Below, one piece after another: positions 18,123 to 27,723 of a DNA stretch of 64,000 bases. A program made the translations under genes and the position numbers. Below the pieces are notes generated by a model. That model did no database searches. It was not told the origin of the DNA and was given only the letters and a program-made list of their open reading frames with translations. The DNA comes from Robbsia andropogonis (lineage in GTDB: Bacteria; Pseudomonadota; Gammaproteobacteria; Burkholderiales; Burkholderiaceae). How positions within the stretch are numbered: position 1 is the stretch's first letter; every line of letters starts with the position of its first letter. The DNA is taken from positions 1-64,000 of the forward strand of contig NZ_LAQU01000021.1 of assembly GCF_000970345.1 (NCBI RefSeq), in the 5' to 3' direction.

Positions 18123-19690
18123 GCGCGCATCGCATCCATCAGCGCCTGTTCCAAACCGTAATATGCCGCGCGTGGCATGAACGCCGGGCGAATCGCCGCG
18201 CACTCGAACGTCCCCTTCACTTCCTCGCTGTATGCGGACGCATCGTACTTGAATGCAAACAGATCTTGCGTGATGATCACGTCACCCTCCATACCGACAA
18301 TTTCGGTGAGTCGCGTAACCCGACGCATCCCGTCACGCATCCGCTCAACCTGCAGAATCATATGGACAGCACTGGCGATCTGGCGACGAATCGACAGTAG
18401 CGGCAAGTTGCCATTCGCCATCATCACCATGCTTTCGAGACGCGTGATGGCGTCACGTGGTGAGTTCGCGTGGATCGTCGTCATCGAGCCATCGTGCCCC
18501 GTGTTCATGGCCTGCAGCACGTCGAACGCTTCCGCGCCCCGGGTTTCACCCAGAATAATTCTGTCCGGCCGCATCCGCAGCGCGTTCTTTACAAGATCGC
18601 GTTGATTTACCGCACCGAGACCTTCTGTATTCTCTGGCCGCGTCTCCAGACTGACCACGTGGGGTTGCACCAATTGCAGTTCAGCTGCATCCTCGATGGT
18701 CAACGTCCGCTCACCGAGACCGATGAAATGCGACAGTGCGTTGAGCAGTGTTGTTTTCCCGGACCCGGTACCGCCGGAAATCAAGATATTGAGCCGACAG
18801 GTACTTGCCAATTTCAAGACATTCGCCATTCCTTCGGACAAGTTGCCTTGTTGCGCCATTCGGAACAACGTAATGTTGCGCTTCGAGAACTTACGAATCG
18901 AGATACAAGCCCCATGAATCGCCAAGGGCGGCAGCACCACGTTGACCCGGCTGCCGTCGGCGAGGCGAGCGTCCACCATGGGACTGCTTTCGTCCACGCG
19001 ACGCCCGACGTTCGCGGCAATCCGCTGCGCAACCGTCACGACATGGCTGTTGTCTCGGAATTTATACGGACTCAGCTCGAGCTTGCCACCCCGCTCGACA
19101 TAAATCTGGTCGGGGCCATTCACCATGATGTCGGTCACAGCTTCGTCAGCAAGCAATGGCTCGATCGGGCCGAGCCCGAACATATCGTTGAGCAATTCGC
19201 CAACAATCTGGCGCTGCTCGGTCATCGTGATATTCAGTTGCTCACGCTGCGCGATGGTCGCAACGAGTTGATCGACAACCGGCTGCATCTGCTCGCGCGT
19301 GCGGCCCACCGCAGCGGAAGCGTTCATTGAAACAAAAACGCCCTGCCGGATAGCTTTATATTCTTCCGATCGGATCAGTGCGGCATTGCCTTCGCCGGGC
19401 TGCGTTTGCGAAGCGGCGCTAGTGGGGGGAGTGACCAACTTGGTCGCGGCGCCAGTGCCAGGCGCGCTCGCCGCTGGCGGTGAAACAGGCTTCACGGGAA
19501 CCGGCATCACGGATTGCGCTTCCATCGCTGGCGTCATGGCGCTGGACGAAGTTGCAAGCGCCAGCATGGCCTGCGTCGCCATCTCGGTTGCCGATGCGTC
19601 GATTTCAGCGGAAACGAGTGTCTCGTCCACCATGCTGGTGGACTCCGGCGCCTCCAAATTAATCGCTTTCGCGCGTCTCTGTCCGAACAT
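18119..19690 (-). CDS. tadA: TadA/CpaF secretion ATPase of the Tad pilus
   Basis: 523-residue hexameric PulE/VirB11-type ATPase that powers Flp pilus assembly. The first ~110 residues are Ala/Ser/Pro-rich and poorly conserved. The catalytic core has Walker A GGTGSGKTTLLNAL, the Asp box IEDAAEL, Walker B DRIILGE and the His box with TTIHANSPRDA. The ATG at 19690 is fused to the tadZ stop as TGATG; an upstream alternative start at 19729 would overlap tadZ by 40 bp. Confidence 0.93.
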   Translation of the reverse strand: MFGQRRAKAINLEAPESTSMVDETLVSAEIDASATEMATQAMLALATSSSAMTPAMEAQSVMPVPVKPVSPPAASAPGTGAATKLVTPPTSAASQTQPGEGNAALIRSEEYKAIRQGVFVSMNASAAVGRTREQMQPVVDQLVATIAQREQLNITMTEQRQIVGELLNDMFGLGPIEPLLADEAVTDIMVNGPDQIYVERGGKLELSPYKFRDNSHVVTVAQRIAANVGRRVDESSPMVDARLADGSRVNVVLPPLAIHGACISIRKFSKRNITLFRMAQQGNLSEGMANVLKLASTCRLNILISGGTGSGKTTLLNALSHFIGLGERTLTIEDAAELQLVQPHVVSLETRPENTEGLGAVNQRDLVKNALRMRPDRIILGETRGAEAFDVLQAMNTGHDGSMTTIHANSPRDAITRLESMVMMANGNLPLLSIRRQIASAVHMILQVERMRDGMRRVTRLTEIVGMEGDVIITQDLFAFKYDASAYSEEVKGTFECAAIRPAFMPRAAYYGLEQALMDAMRA

Positions 19691-20913
19691 CACGCCCTCT
19701 TCAGCTTGCCTTTCATCTTGTCCATCCAACTGAGCGTCTTTTCCGTGCGCTGGCCAGTCAAGTCGTTCGCCAACGTGGTGATCGCCTGATTGAACTGGCT
19801 GCCACCACCGTCTTTCGGCGCCTCTCCCAGGTTCTCCGCAACCATCAGCGTCTTCGGCTCGAACCGGAACTCCTGCAACGTAGTACGTCCCAGCGCCGCA
19901 TCCAGATCACTGATATCCACTTTTCCCGCCACGGCGCCATTCGGATTGTTGACCAACACCGATGTCTGCGGGTTGTGATCGCGTTGTTCGATATGCTTTA
20001 GCAAGCGCACGGTTTGGCGTGCCGAATGCACCGTGCGGTCCGACACCACATAGACGCGAGCCGATCGATCGAATGCTTCCTCGATCAGCGGCGTCAGCGT
20101 ACGCGGCGCGTCCATGAGCACATAGTGAAAGCTGTTGCTCAACAACTCCAAGACCCGTGTCAACGACTGCCCCGCAAAATTCGCTTGCTTGTCCAGATCC
20201 AGCTCGGCGCTCAGCATGAACAAGCGATTTTGATTCGACGTCAACGTGCGTTCGACATATTGCGGGTCCAGTCGGTGCGCGTTTTCCAGTACATCAACCA
20301 GTCCACCATTGCTTTTAAGGCCGAGCATCGCATTTGCACCGCCACCATGCAGGTCGAGGTCGACGTAAACGACACGGCGGTGCGTGCGGCCGGACAGATG
20401 TCGGGCGAGGCCAACGGCCAACGTTGTCACGCCCACACCACCGCGAGTACCCGTGAAGGTGATGATCTTGCCGGTGCGCGACGACGCGACATCCCGCACA
20501 CGCCCCTCAGAAAAGTCGAACGTACGAGTAAGCAGTTCGACGGTCAGCGGCTTGACCAGATAATCACGTAATCCAATCTTCAGCAAGCTGCGATAAAGGC
20601 CGACGTCGTTGCGCTCACCCAATGCAACCACTTGCACTGACGGCTCGCAAACCTCGGACAATCGCATCAGATCAGACAACGGCATTGCCGAACCATGCAG
20701 GTCGATCATCAACAACATCGGCGATCTGTCGACCTTCGCGAGATAGGCGATGGCTTCATCGATCGTCCCTATCGCGACATGCACATGCGGTAACGCCTGA
20801 TCCAGCACGTAACGCCGTAATACCTGTTCCGTTTCCTTGTCGGAGACGAACGCGACAAAGTCCGCCACGCGTGCAGCGCTTGCTTTGCCGGTAACAGGAA
20901 TAGCTGGACTCAT
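19690..20913 (-). CDS. tadZ: TadZ/CpaE pilus localisation protein (atypical ParA-like)
   Basis: 407 residues. The N-terminal ~130 residues form a receiver-like domain (LLMIDLHG; DYLVKPL). The C-terminal part is a MinD/ParA-like domain with an unusual P-loop, GTRGGVGVTTLA, in which the normal signature Lys is missing; this is typical of TadZ. TadZ places the pilus machine at the cell pole. The ATG at 20913 (MSPAIP) is used; a TTG three codons earlier is less likely. It heads the overlapping block tadZ-tadA-tadB-tadC-tadD-tadE-tadF. Confidence 0.88.
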   Translation of the reverse strand: MSPAIPVTGKASAARVADFVAFVSDKETEQVLRRYVLDQALPHVHVAIGTIDEAIAYLAKVDRSPMLLMIDLHGSAMPLSDLMRLSEVCEPSVQVVALGERNDVGLYRSLLKIGLRDYLVKPLTVELLTRTFDFSEGRVRDVASSRTGKIITFTGTRGGVGVTTLAVGLARHLSGRTHRRVVYVDLDLHGGGANAMLGLKSNGGLVDVLENAHRLDPQYVERTLTSNQNRLFMLSAELDLDKQANFAGQSLTRVLELLSNSFHYVLMDAPRTLTPLIEEAFDRSARVYVVSDRTVHSARQTVRLLKHIEQRDHNPQTSVLVNNPNGAVAGKVDISDLDAALGRTTLQEFRFEPKTLMVAENLGEAPKDGGGSQFNQAITTLANDLTGQRTEKTLSWMDKMKGKLKRA

Positions 20914-21019
20914 CTTTTGCAACGCTTTTTAAACAGTAGTGATCGATTCCGAAATAGGGACAGCCCGACCCTTGCCTGCTACATGCCCCCGGAAGGTCAG
21001 GCATGCGACATGGCGTGGC

Positions 21020-21430
21020 TTATGACCCGCCCGGTTTCACCGAATTATTGTCCTTCAACGGCATGACCGCGCCGTTCTGATACCGATGCACCGCACTTGC
21101 CGCAACCGCTGCATCCGCAGGCGTCAAGGCATGCGGGGCAACCAAGTCTGATGGCTGCGCCAATTGCGCGGCCAGATTCGTATATGTCGCACAACCCCAG
21201 GCCATCTTCGGTCGCGGTGTCGTGCCGCCGAAGACCACCGAATCCTCCGACAATTGAGAGCAATCCGGTGCAACCGCGTGCTTGCCGTCATAGCCGATCA
21301 CGTCGACGTCACGCATCCCAAGCGGGGGCTCGGCGCAACCGCACACCAGCAGTGCGGCCAGGATCGACAACCGTGCCCGACGAGATCTTCCGCGCCGGGT
21401 ACGGGAATCGGTATAAGTAGGAGTCTTCAT
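21020..21430 (-). CDS. cpaD: CpaD-family pilus lipoprotein
   Basis: 136-residue predicted lipoprotein: a basic N-terminus, hydrophobic LSILAALLVCGC with a lipobox-like Cys, then a periplasmic domain. The CpaD family signature is clear in MAWGCATYTNLAAQLAQPSD, followed by the usual short C-terminus with a YQNG element. CpaD works with the RcpA/CpaC secretin in the outer membrane. The start could also be 21439. It lies 10 bp after the secretin gene and about 106 bp before tadZ. Confidence 0.8.
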   Translation of the reverse strand: MKTPTYTDSRTRRGRSRRARLSILAALLVCGCAEPPLGMRDVDVIGYDGKHAVAPDCSQLSEDSVVFGGTTPRPKMAWGCATYTNLAAQLAQPSDLVAPHALTPADAAVAASAVHRYQNGAVMPLKDNNSVKPGGS

Positions 21431-21440
21431 GATCTTCATC

Positions 21441-22964
21441 TCAATACACGTAACCGGCGCTGCCGCGCAGACGCGGCGCGTTGTCATCCGGTGACGCGCC
21501 GCTCGCGCGGCCCATGCTGTACTCGGCGTCATTACGAATACCGGTCAAGCTGTCGAGTGGATTGCGCAATTGCCCCGGATCGGTCGGCTTCGCCAGATAA
21601 GGGGTGACCGTGATGACTAACTCGGTCTTATTATTCGTATACTTCTTCGACGTGAATAGCTTGCCGATAATCGGAATCGACCCCAAACCTGGCACCTGCG
21701 ATACCGTATCGCTCGACATCGCTTGCAACAAACCGGCGATCGCGAAACTCTGGCCGCTCGCCAGTTCCACCGTAGTATCCGCGCGGCGCACCGAGAGTCC
21801 GGGAATCGTGATCGAATTACTCGTCACACTCACGGTCGAATCGATCTGGCTGACCTCGGGACGAACCTTCAGGCTGATTCGGCCATCATTGAGGACGGTC
21901 GGCGTGAAATCGAGTTTGACGCCATACTGCTTGAATGACACGCCGATCGCACCGTTCGTCTCCGATACCGGCACCGGATACTCGCCGCCGGCAAGAAAGC
22001 TCGCGGTCTGTCCCGACAACGCCACCAGATTCGGCTCGGCCAGCACGGAGATCAGCCCTTCCTCGTTCAGCGCATCAAGCACGCCTTCGATATCGGTATT
22101 GCCCACCTTGAATCCTCCAAGGAACGAGTACACGTTGCCGGACTGGATCGTGACAGGATACGTACCTGCCGCCTGACCCGTGACTGTCTGCGAATAATCG
22201 TAAATCGACCGTCCGTTATACACTCCGCCAATAAACTTTCCCGCCGCGGTGCCGAAGGCGTTCCAATTGATGCCCAACTGCTGCGTGACATTACGATCCA
22301 CTTCCGTGATCCGCACGCGCAACTGGATTTGCTGCGATTGACTGACCGTCATGCGATTCACGACACTGGTCGTGTTGTTCGCGTATTGCTTCACTGCCTG
22401 CACCACAGCATCCGCATCCGACGCAGTGGGCGCGGAACCCGTCAAGATGATCGCACCATCAGTGACATCCATTCGCACCGGCATCGACGGGAAACGGGTC
22501 CGAAGCACCTCGCGCAAGCTGTCGAGCGCCGGTCCGACTTGCACGGCCCGCTCCAAGATCGTCCGTCCATCAGCAGCCATCACATACACCGTGGTGGTAC
22601 CCCATTTCTTGCCGAGCACGAACAGGTTGCGCGCCGTAGGGGCCTGTACGTCCGCAATCGCCGGGTCCACGACAAAAACGGATGCAGCGGGGGCCGGCAA
22701 CGTCAGCATCGCGCCCTTGCCCACTTCCAGCGATAACACTTTGGCCGGCACCGCATTGATGCCCATGCCCGGACTGTTGATTGCGCCCTTGCCAACCACG
22801 GGTGCCGGCGACGAGGTATCGACGGTACTGCCCGTCCCACTCATGATCGTGACACCCGGCGCCGCAAGCACCGGCAACGTCCACACGCTCGCGCTGGCCA
22901 GCGCGAGCAAGCAGTACGGGGCCATCCGATGCGTATTACAAGACTTGCTCATGTGAGATGACAT
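21441..22964 (-). CDS. rcpA: RcpA/CpaC outer-membrane secretin of the Tad pilus
   Basis: 507-residue secretin. Signal peptide (hydrophobic YCLLALASASVWTLPVLA), then an N-terminal pilus-and-secretion domain (LSLEVGKGAML, VADVQAPTARNLFVLGKKWG) and a BON-like domain (VRMDVTDGAIILTGSAPT). The C-terminal secretin domain shows GINWNAFG, EGLISVLAEPNLVALSGQTASFLAGGE, and VPGLGSIPIIGKLFTS. It forms the outer-membrane pore for the Flp pilus. A 189-bp gap separates it from cpaB upstream. Confidence 0.92.
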   Translation of the reverse strand: MSSHMSKSCNTHRMAPYCLLALASASVWTLPVLAAPGVTIMSGTGSTVDTSSPAPVVGKGAINSPGMGINAVPAKVLSLEVGKGAMLTLPAPAASVFVVDPAIADVQAPTARNLFVLGKKWGTTTVYVMAADGRTILERAVQVGPALDSLREVLRTRFPSMPVRMDVTDGAIILTGSAPTASDADAVVQAVKQYANNTTSVVNRMTVSQSQQIQLRVRITEVDRNVTQQLGINWNAFGTAAGKFIGGVYNGRSIYDYSQTVTGQAAGTYPVTIQSGNVYSFLGGFKVGNTDIEGVLDALNEEGLISVLAEPNLVALSGQTASFLAGGEYPVPVSETNGAIGVSFKQYGVKLDFTPTVLNDGRISLKVRPEVSQIDSTVSVTSNSITIPGLSVRRADTTVELASGQSFAIAGLLQAMSSDTVSQVPGLGSIPIIGKLFTSKKYTNNKTELVITVTPYLAKPTDPGQLRNPLDSLTGIRNDAEYSMGRASGASPDDNAPRLRGSAGYVY

Positions 22965-23153
22965 CCAGACTGACCGACGCCAGACCGGCGTCTCGAAAAG
23001 CGGCGTGTCGGACCTACCGACACGAATAAGGCTGCCGGGTTGGCCAAGCCGACAGCGAAGCCGCGCGGATATCTATGCGGCGGTGCTGCTTTCACGCACT
23101 ATACCGTGCTGCATAACCTCGCCAAGCGACCCATGACTGCTGGCGATACCCCA

Positions 23154-24140
23154 TCATTGCGCGCGGGGCGTCATCATGCCCTGCGGTAACGGCGGTGTGC
23201 CTGCGCCACCGGACATCGATCCAACCGCGGTATCGGTGCCCGCCGACGACCCGCGGTAAATCACGACCGGGCGTTGCACGGGTGCGACGCTAGCAGGCGC
23301 CCCTGACGGCGGCGGCGCCGGGGCTTGCAACGCCCGCGTCACATCGCGTGACCATACAGGCGGCGGCAGCGCATCGGTCGTCGGCCCGACAGGCGTGATA
23401 CCTTGCAGCCCGCTTGCCGCCAGCAAACCAGGGTTATCCCGACTCGTGGTGGCAAAGCTACGCAATGCCAACGACAAGCTGCCAAGGCGCCCCGCCACGG
23501 AGACCACTTCACTCATATGCGGCGTGACCTCCAAAGTGACCGTTCGCGCGGAACGCCGTTGATCGCTACTGCCATCCGGATTTTTGGGACGCTCCAGTTC
23601 CGAGCCGGACGCCAACACGCGGACATGCTGCAGGACGGTCTCGCTGACATACGAATGCGCATTGCCGCTGTTATCGTAATCCGGTGCTTGCTGGGTAAGG
23701 AGAAGATCGACGTAGTCACCGGGTTCGATGAGCCCCGCATTGCCGGACACATCATCCACGGCAACCGACACCGCCAACATGCCGGGCTTCAACGTCGCGG
23801 CAAGAAAGCCAGGGGCATTCGGGAGAATCACATCGGCGGCATGGAGCACCGTGCCTGCGACAACGGCATGACGCAGCAATGCGCCTTTCAAATCCGGTGC
23901 GCCCGCCGCGCCAAGGATGATGGCATCGGATGGTACCCGATCGGCGGGAACGTTCTTCCACTGGAGGTCGTCATCGCGCAGCAACAAACCTTGCGGCAAG
24001 TCGGCGGCACTGACGCGAATTTTGGGTTCGGGGGGCGCCTGCTCCGGACCACGCGTGCTTAGCGAGATCACCGTCTTCGCAATGAACAGCACGAGGACCG
24101 AGCCCACCAGCAATAACAACAACTTGATGACATTCGACAT
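23154..24140 (-). CDS. cpaB: RcpC/CpaB pilus assembly protein with SAF domain
   Basis: 328 residues: an N-terminal TM helix (IKLLLLLVGSVLVLFIAKTVI), then a SAF domain (about residues 40-110, with LPQGLLLRDDDLQW and LLRHAVVAGTVLHAADV) and the RcpC/CpaB domain with GLIEPGDYVDLLLTQQ. The C-terminal ~70 residues are Pro/Ala/Gly-rich. This periplasmic protein associates with the RcpA secretin. It lies 19 bp after tadV. Confidence 0.9.
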   Translation of the reverse strand: MSNVIKLLLLLVGSVLVLFIAKTVISLSTRGPEQAPPEPKIRVSAADLPQGLLLRDDDLQWKNVPADRVPSDAIILGAAGAPDLKGALLRHAVVAGTVLHAADVILPNAPGFLAATLKPGMLAVSVAVDDVSGNAGLIEPGDYVDLLLTQQAPDYDNSGNAHSYVSETVLQHVRVLASGSELERPKNPDGSSDQRRSARTVTLEVTPHMSEVVSVAGRLGSLSLALRSFATTSRDNPGLLAASGLQGITPVGPTTDALPPPVWSRDVTRALQAPAPPPSGAPASVAPVQRPVVIYRGSSAGTDTAVGSMSGGAGTPPLPQGMMTPRAQ

Positions 24141-24159
24141 GACAACCTGAGCGTGGGCG

Positions 24160-24702
24160 TCAGTGGAGCGGATACTGCTGGGTCATCAGCAACGGCATAA
24201 GCCCAGGCAGTATCCATGGCCACAGTACCATGCAGCTTCCCCCGGAGGCTATCGCCACCCCGTAAGGTACACCGCGGACGGCCGAAAACAACGCCAGCAC
24301 GCGTACGACGCCGCTCCCTTTGCCCGGTTCGAGGCGTCGTGTGGCGAAACTCAAAATGCCCACGACGGTCCCCGTCAGCGAGATCACGGTCAGCATCGGT
24401 GCGGCAAGAAGCGGGCCGGACCAAAGAAACAAGACGGACAACAATTTTGCGTCGCCGCCGCCCAATACGCGCAACGCGAATAAAGCCAAACCGATTAGCA
24501 GTGCGACACCACCAGATAGCAGATGCATGCCGAACGCATGCCATCCAAGCTGCTGCAAAGCTGCAAATATCAGAAACGCAGCACCAATCGCCACGACCCA
24601 TGCATTGGCCAGACGACGATACCTGACATCCGACACGGCCAGCCAGAGCAACCCTGCCAACACGAATACCCGCAGACCCGATGAGACCAATTGAATTGTC
24701 AC
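24160..24702 (-). CDS. tadV: TadV/CpaA prepilin peptidase (A24 family)
   Basis: About 180 residues, mostly membrane-embedded, of the short aspartic prepilin peptidase type that lacks the methylase domain. The two catalytic Asp motifs are visible: VSDVRYRRLANAW near residue 25 and GGGDAKLLSVL near residue 80. It cleaves the leaders of Flp, TadE and TadF. The start is uncertain: the GTG at 24702 puts the first TM close to the N-terminus; the frame stays open to a TTG at 24765, 9 bp after the flp stop codon. Confidence 0.85.
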   Translation of the reverse strand: MTIQLVSSGLRVFVLAGLLWLAVSDVRYRRLANAWVVAIGAAFLIFAALQQLGWHAFGMHLLSGGVALLIGLALFALRVLGGGDAKLLSVLFLWSGPLLAAPMLTVISLTGTVVGILSFATRRLEPGKGSGVVRVLALFSAVRGVPYGVAIASGGSCMVLWPWILPGLMPLLMTQQYPLH

Positions 24703-24773
24703 GATATCGCCCCGGGTGCTCGTGTTGGCATCCTCCTCCGACGAGAAGGATGCTGTGTGCGCCAAACCAGCGA

Positions 24774-24956
24774 TTAGCTGCCGCTCTGCGTCGTGTTTGC
24801 CTTGCTGAACAGCGTGGCGAACATCGTGCTTACTTGCGTCTTGAAGGAGGTGCCGATACCTGCCAGCGCCAAAACGACGATACCTGCCAGCACTGCGTAT
24901 TCCATTGCACTGACACCGCGCTCGTCACGAACAAAAGCCTTGAAGAACTTTGACAT
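24774..24956 (-). CDS. flp: Flp family type IVb major pilin
   Basis: 60-residue Flp pilin. The leader MSKFFKAFVRDERG is followed by mature VSAMEYAVLAGIVVLALAGIG, with the conserved Glu-Tyr after the cleavage site, and a polar Ser/Thr-rich tail. ATG at 24956 is chosen because it matches the distal pilin's leader. It heads the tad operon immediately before tadV, the usual place for the major pilin. The two Flp copies are similar in leader and helix but differ in the tail. Confidence 0.9.
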   Translation of the reverse strand: MSKFFKAFVRDERGVSAMEYAVLAGIVVLALAGIGTSFKTQVSTMFATLFSKANTTQSGS

Positions 24957-25362
24957 CTGGGATTCCCCAATAAATAAATACAACTTGAATAGAGCAGCCT
25001 TTCGGTGCCACTGTCACACCAACCCGTACCGCATCGCCGAAAGGATCAGTAATTTATCCCGATCGCTTTTCAGCAAACCAACATGCAGCGCACACATTTG
25101 CTGAAGAATTTACGTATTCTGATGGTTACGTTGAATTCGACCGCATTATATACAAGCACTTACGCCAAGGAAGTGAATTTTATGCAACATGACGCCATGT
25201 CGCAAAAATTACCTAATATCCCTTATTGCTCGACCTGTCTCCGACGCGTCACACCGATTTCACCGGGACTGACCTACTCGATAACGGCCCACCCCCGATG
25301 AACTTGAGTATATATTTGGTCACGCGCGGGCAATTGCGCTAAGTGCGAGGTTTTTCAGGCTT
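24957..25362. other. Intergenic region upstream of the tad operon
   Basis: About 400 bp between the PelA-like hydrolase gene (stop at 25363) and the start of flp. It is AT-rich relative to its surroundings and must hold the promoter of the flp-tad operon. I see no coding sequence and could not fix a -35/-10 pair or a clear terminator for the pel operon. Confidence 0.4.
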
Positions 25363-26280
25363 TTATTGACGAATTGGAGAAACGGCGGGGTTCGGCTCGA
25401 TGACGGATTCGGCTCCCAAACCAACGCTTGTCAAGCCACCATCGGTCACATAAGGGATAAAACCTAGCTGGACAATTTTTATTACCGTTTCTTTCCTGCA
25501 ATTAGCGTTATCAATAGAACAATAGTCTATTGCGATAATAGGTATTTTATATTGCTCACGAATTTTATTCACTTGCCCGAGCAGCCAGTCACGATCATTT
25601 TGGGGTACCGCCACATAACGTTTTTCTGATGCGTTCCATCCTTGATACAACGATTCGAACGCGACCATCTGCACGAGTGAATGCACATCGGGCAAGATTT
25701 CGAAGCCACGATTGAATATCAGTTTGGCCTGCGGGTAGCGTCGTGCCATCAGACGCACGACTCGCTCGAGTCCGTCTTTCTGCGCGGCACGCTCGGCATC
25801 AGTGGTGGCGATCAATTGGAAGGAATCCAGCGTATCAAGGAAAAAACCGCGATAGCCTTTCTTCCAGAGTGGCGTCACGACCTTGTCGACAAAGAAAGCT
25901 GGCCAACCCGGGGCGGTCTGGTCGATGACATCCGACGCCCATGCCTTGTTTTGAGATGGTCGCCACGATTTTGGAATAGCTTTGTAGTAACTGCGATTTG
26001 GATGAACCTCACCAACGCTTACATAGGCATACCACTTTGTATGGCCGACGGATTGCGTCCGCGGATCAAATTGCGCATCCGGGTCCAACACGACGATATC
26101 GAAGCGGCTGAGGTCATCGATCGGCGGCGTGACACCGTAGTACAGCGCCACTGATGGCAACGGCGCGCTAGCATCGGCCGTGGCGAACTTCGCCGGAAAG
26201 AGCACGGCAAGCAATGCCATGGCAACATTGGCGATATGTCCGATGCCACGTGACGTGGCGGTGCTGCGATACAACGGCAT
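25363..26280 (-). CDS. Stand-alone PelA-type glycoside hydrolase (GH114/GH166-like), downstream of pelG
   Basis: 305-residue exported protein (hydrophobic ANVAMALLAVLFPAKFATA signal) consisting only of a PelA hydrolase-like TIM barrel. Conserved barrel positions are present: WYAYVSVGEV near residue 86, GYRGFFLDTLDS with Asp ~149 and VAFESLYQGWN with Glu ~209. These correspond to the acidic residues reported as catalytic in the P. aeruginosa PelA hydrolase domain. It is homologous to the N-terminal domain of this operon's own PelA (shared YYG, FD-VVLDP-FDP, PLW--G-RGF, SPYVTD-like positions), where those motifs are degraded. It lies 70 bp after pelG on the same strand, so it is probably part of the pel operon and trims or modifies Pel polymer. 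Confidence 0.85.
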   Translation of the reverse strand: MPLYRSTATSRGIGHIANVAMALLAVLFPAKFATADASAPLPSVALYYGVTPPIDDLSRFDIVVLDPDAQFDPRTQSVGHTKWYAYVSVGEVHPNRSYYKAIPKSWRPSQNKAWASDVIDQTAPGWPAFFVDKVVTPLWKKGYRGFFLDTLDSFQLIATTDAERAAQKDGLERVVRLMARRYPQAKLIFNRGFEILPDVHSLVQMVAFESLYQGWNASEKRYVAVPQNDRDWLLGQVNKIREQYKIPIIAIDYCSIDNANCRKETVIKIVQLGFIPYVTDGGLTSVGLGAESVIEPNPAVSPIRQ

Positions 26281-26350
26281 CAACTCATTCTCCTTCAGAA
26301 CAGAACAGCGCCATACGGAGAGCAAGACCCGCCCCGCCGATCGTCGCGCT

Positions 26351-27723
26351 TCAACGATGCAGCATATAGGTCTCGTATTCCAGCGTGCTGAACTGGCGAT
26401 CCAGAATGCGTACCGATAGCATCACCACGATCAACAATGCCGCCGCGAATCCATAACCGAACGCATCAGGACCGATGACCAGGGTAATACCGGTGAAGAG
26501 CGCGTTCAATACCGCGAACAGCGCCGTCAGAAACAATACGGTACGGCGGCGGTCCAAATAAAAAATACGTTCAGCAATCCTAGCAGTAACACCTGCAGGC
26601 TTGCGGACACGACGTCGATCACCAGCAAGGGTAAATAGAGAGGCGTGATATTCAATGCGTTCAACAACGGAACGCCGATGGCGGCGATCAACAGCATCAC
26701 CAGCAATTGCACCTTGATGATCTCGTACAACCCTGCACGTACGCTGGATACCATCATGTTACGCATGTCCTGGATATGCGCATAGGTCGCACCATTACGC
26801 ACCGCATCGTAGAAGCCATCGTAGAACTCGACAAAGTCGGCTTCGATACGCACAAGGAAGGCCGCCATCCCGGGCATCACGCAGACATAGGCAATGAAAA
26901 TCGGGATGTCGTAGATTACCGATGCCCGCAATGGTCCGATCACCGGGCTGCTGGTGGCCGGCCAGAACCAGAACATGAACTTGTCGATCCACACGCCAAG
27001 ATTGAACAGAAAACCGACCCACGCCAGTGTCGGGTAGGTGAATTGCCGGTCGAACACCTCGAACGAGACGAACCGGTGACTACGATAATCGCGATAGATC
27101 AACGCATTCAGTCCTCCGAGAAGCACGATATGACCAATGACGAAACCCGCGAGCAGCCCCACCAGCCCATACCGGTTCAACGCCAGCGCAAGTCCGACCA
27201 CACAGCCATAGCCGATCGCGAAGACAATCAGTATCTGCCGATACTGCTTGACGCTCGAGAGAAAAATCACCGCAATCCAGATGTTGCTCACCACGGTGAA
27301 TCCGATGACCATCAAAACCCGATACGTCAACGGCGTCTCGTGAAAACTGAATACCATCGCCCCGACGCCAACGATTCCGGACAAGATCGCCGCCACCAAT
27401 ACCACGGCGTTGTAGTTCGACAGCACCAGATCGTGACGCTTCTCGAACAGACGATCCGAAATGAAACGGGTGAATGACAATTGCAACGGGCCGGTCAATA
27501 TCAAGCTCAACGCAATGAGATACGTCACCGACACCTGAAACTGCACAATGGCGAATTTCGGTACGACGGTGGCAATGCTCAGCAGACCAATGATCAGAAT
27601 GCCAAAGATCGACAGAATCAGCGGTCCTGAACTGATCAGCCCCGCGTACGCGTAAGCGCGCGCAGCACCGGCAAGCGTTTCCCGGCGCAAGATCTTGCGC
27701 AGTTCGAATCCGATGCCGGCCAT
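26351..27723 (-). CDS. pelG: PelG inner-membrane Pel transporter, frameshifted near the 3' end
   Basis: MOP/PST-superfamily polysaccharide transporter with about 12 TM segments that moves Pel across the inner membrane together with PelD, PelE and PelF. The first frame gives 398 residues and runs to NVFF, then turns into IWTAAVPYCF and stops at 26527. The next frame continues the family's C-terminus (LDRRRTVLFLTALF, ending in LEYETYMLHR) to 26351. Adding one T to the T6 run at 26560-26565 restores NVFFYLDRRR and a total of ~457 residues, about the length of P. aeruginosa PelG (456). It is either a one-base deletion in the strain or a sequencing error. Start abuts the pelF stop. Confidence 0.88.

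Noticed and set aside
26351-26557. Separate 68-residue membrane protein gene after pelG
   Set aside because: It is the C-terminus of PelG, out of frame by one base.
26540-26580. Programmed frameshift in pelG
   Set aside because: Only a plain T6 run is seen, with no downstream stimulatory structure I could identify; mutation or sequencing error is simpler.
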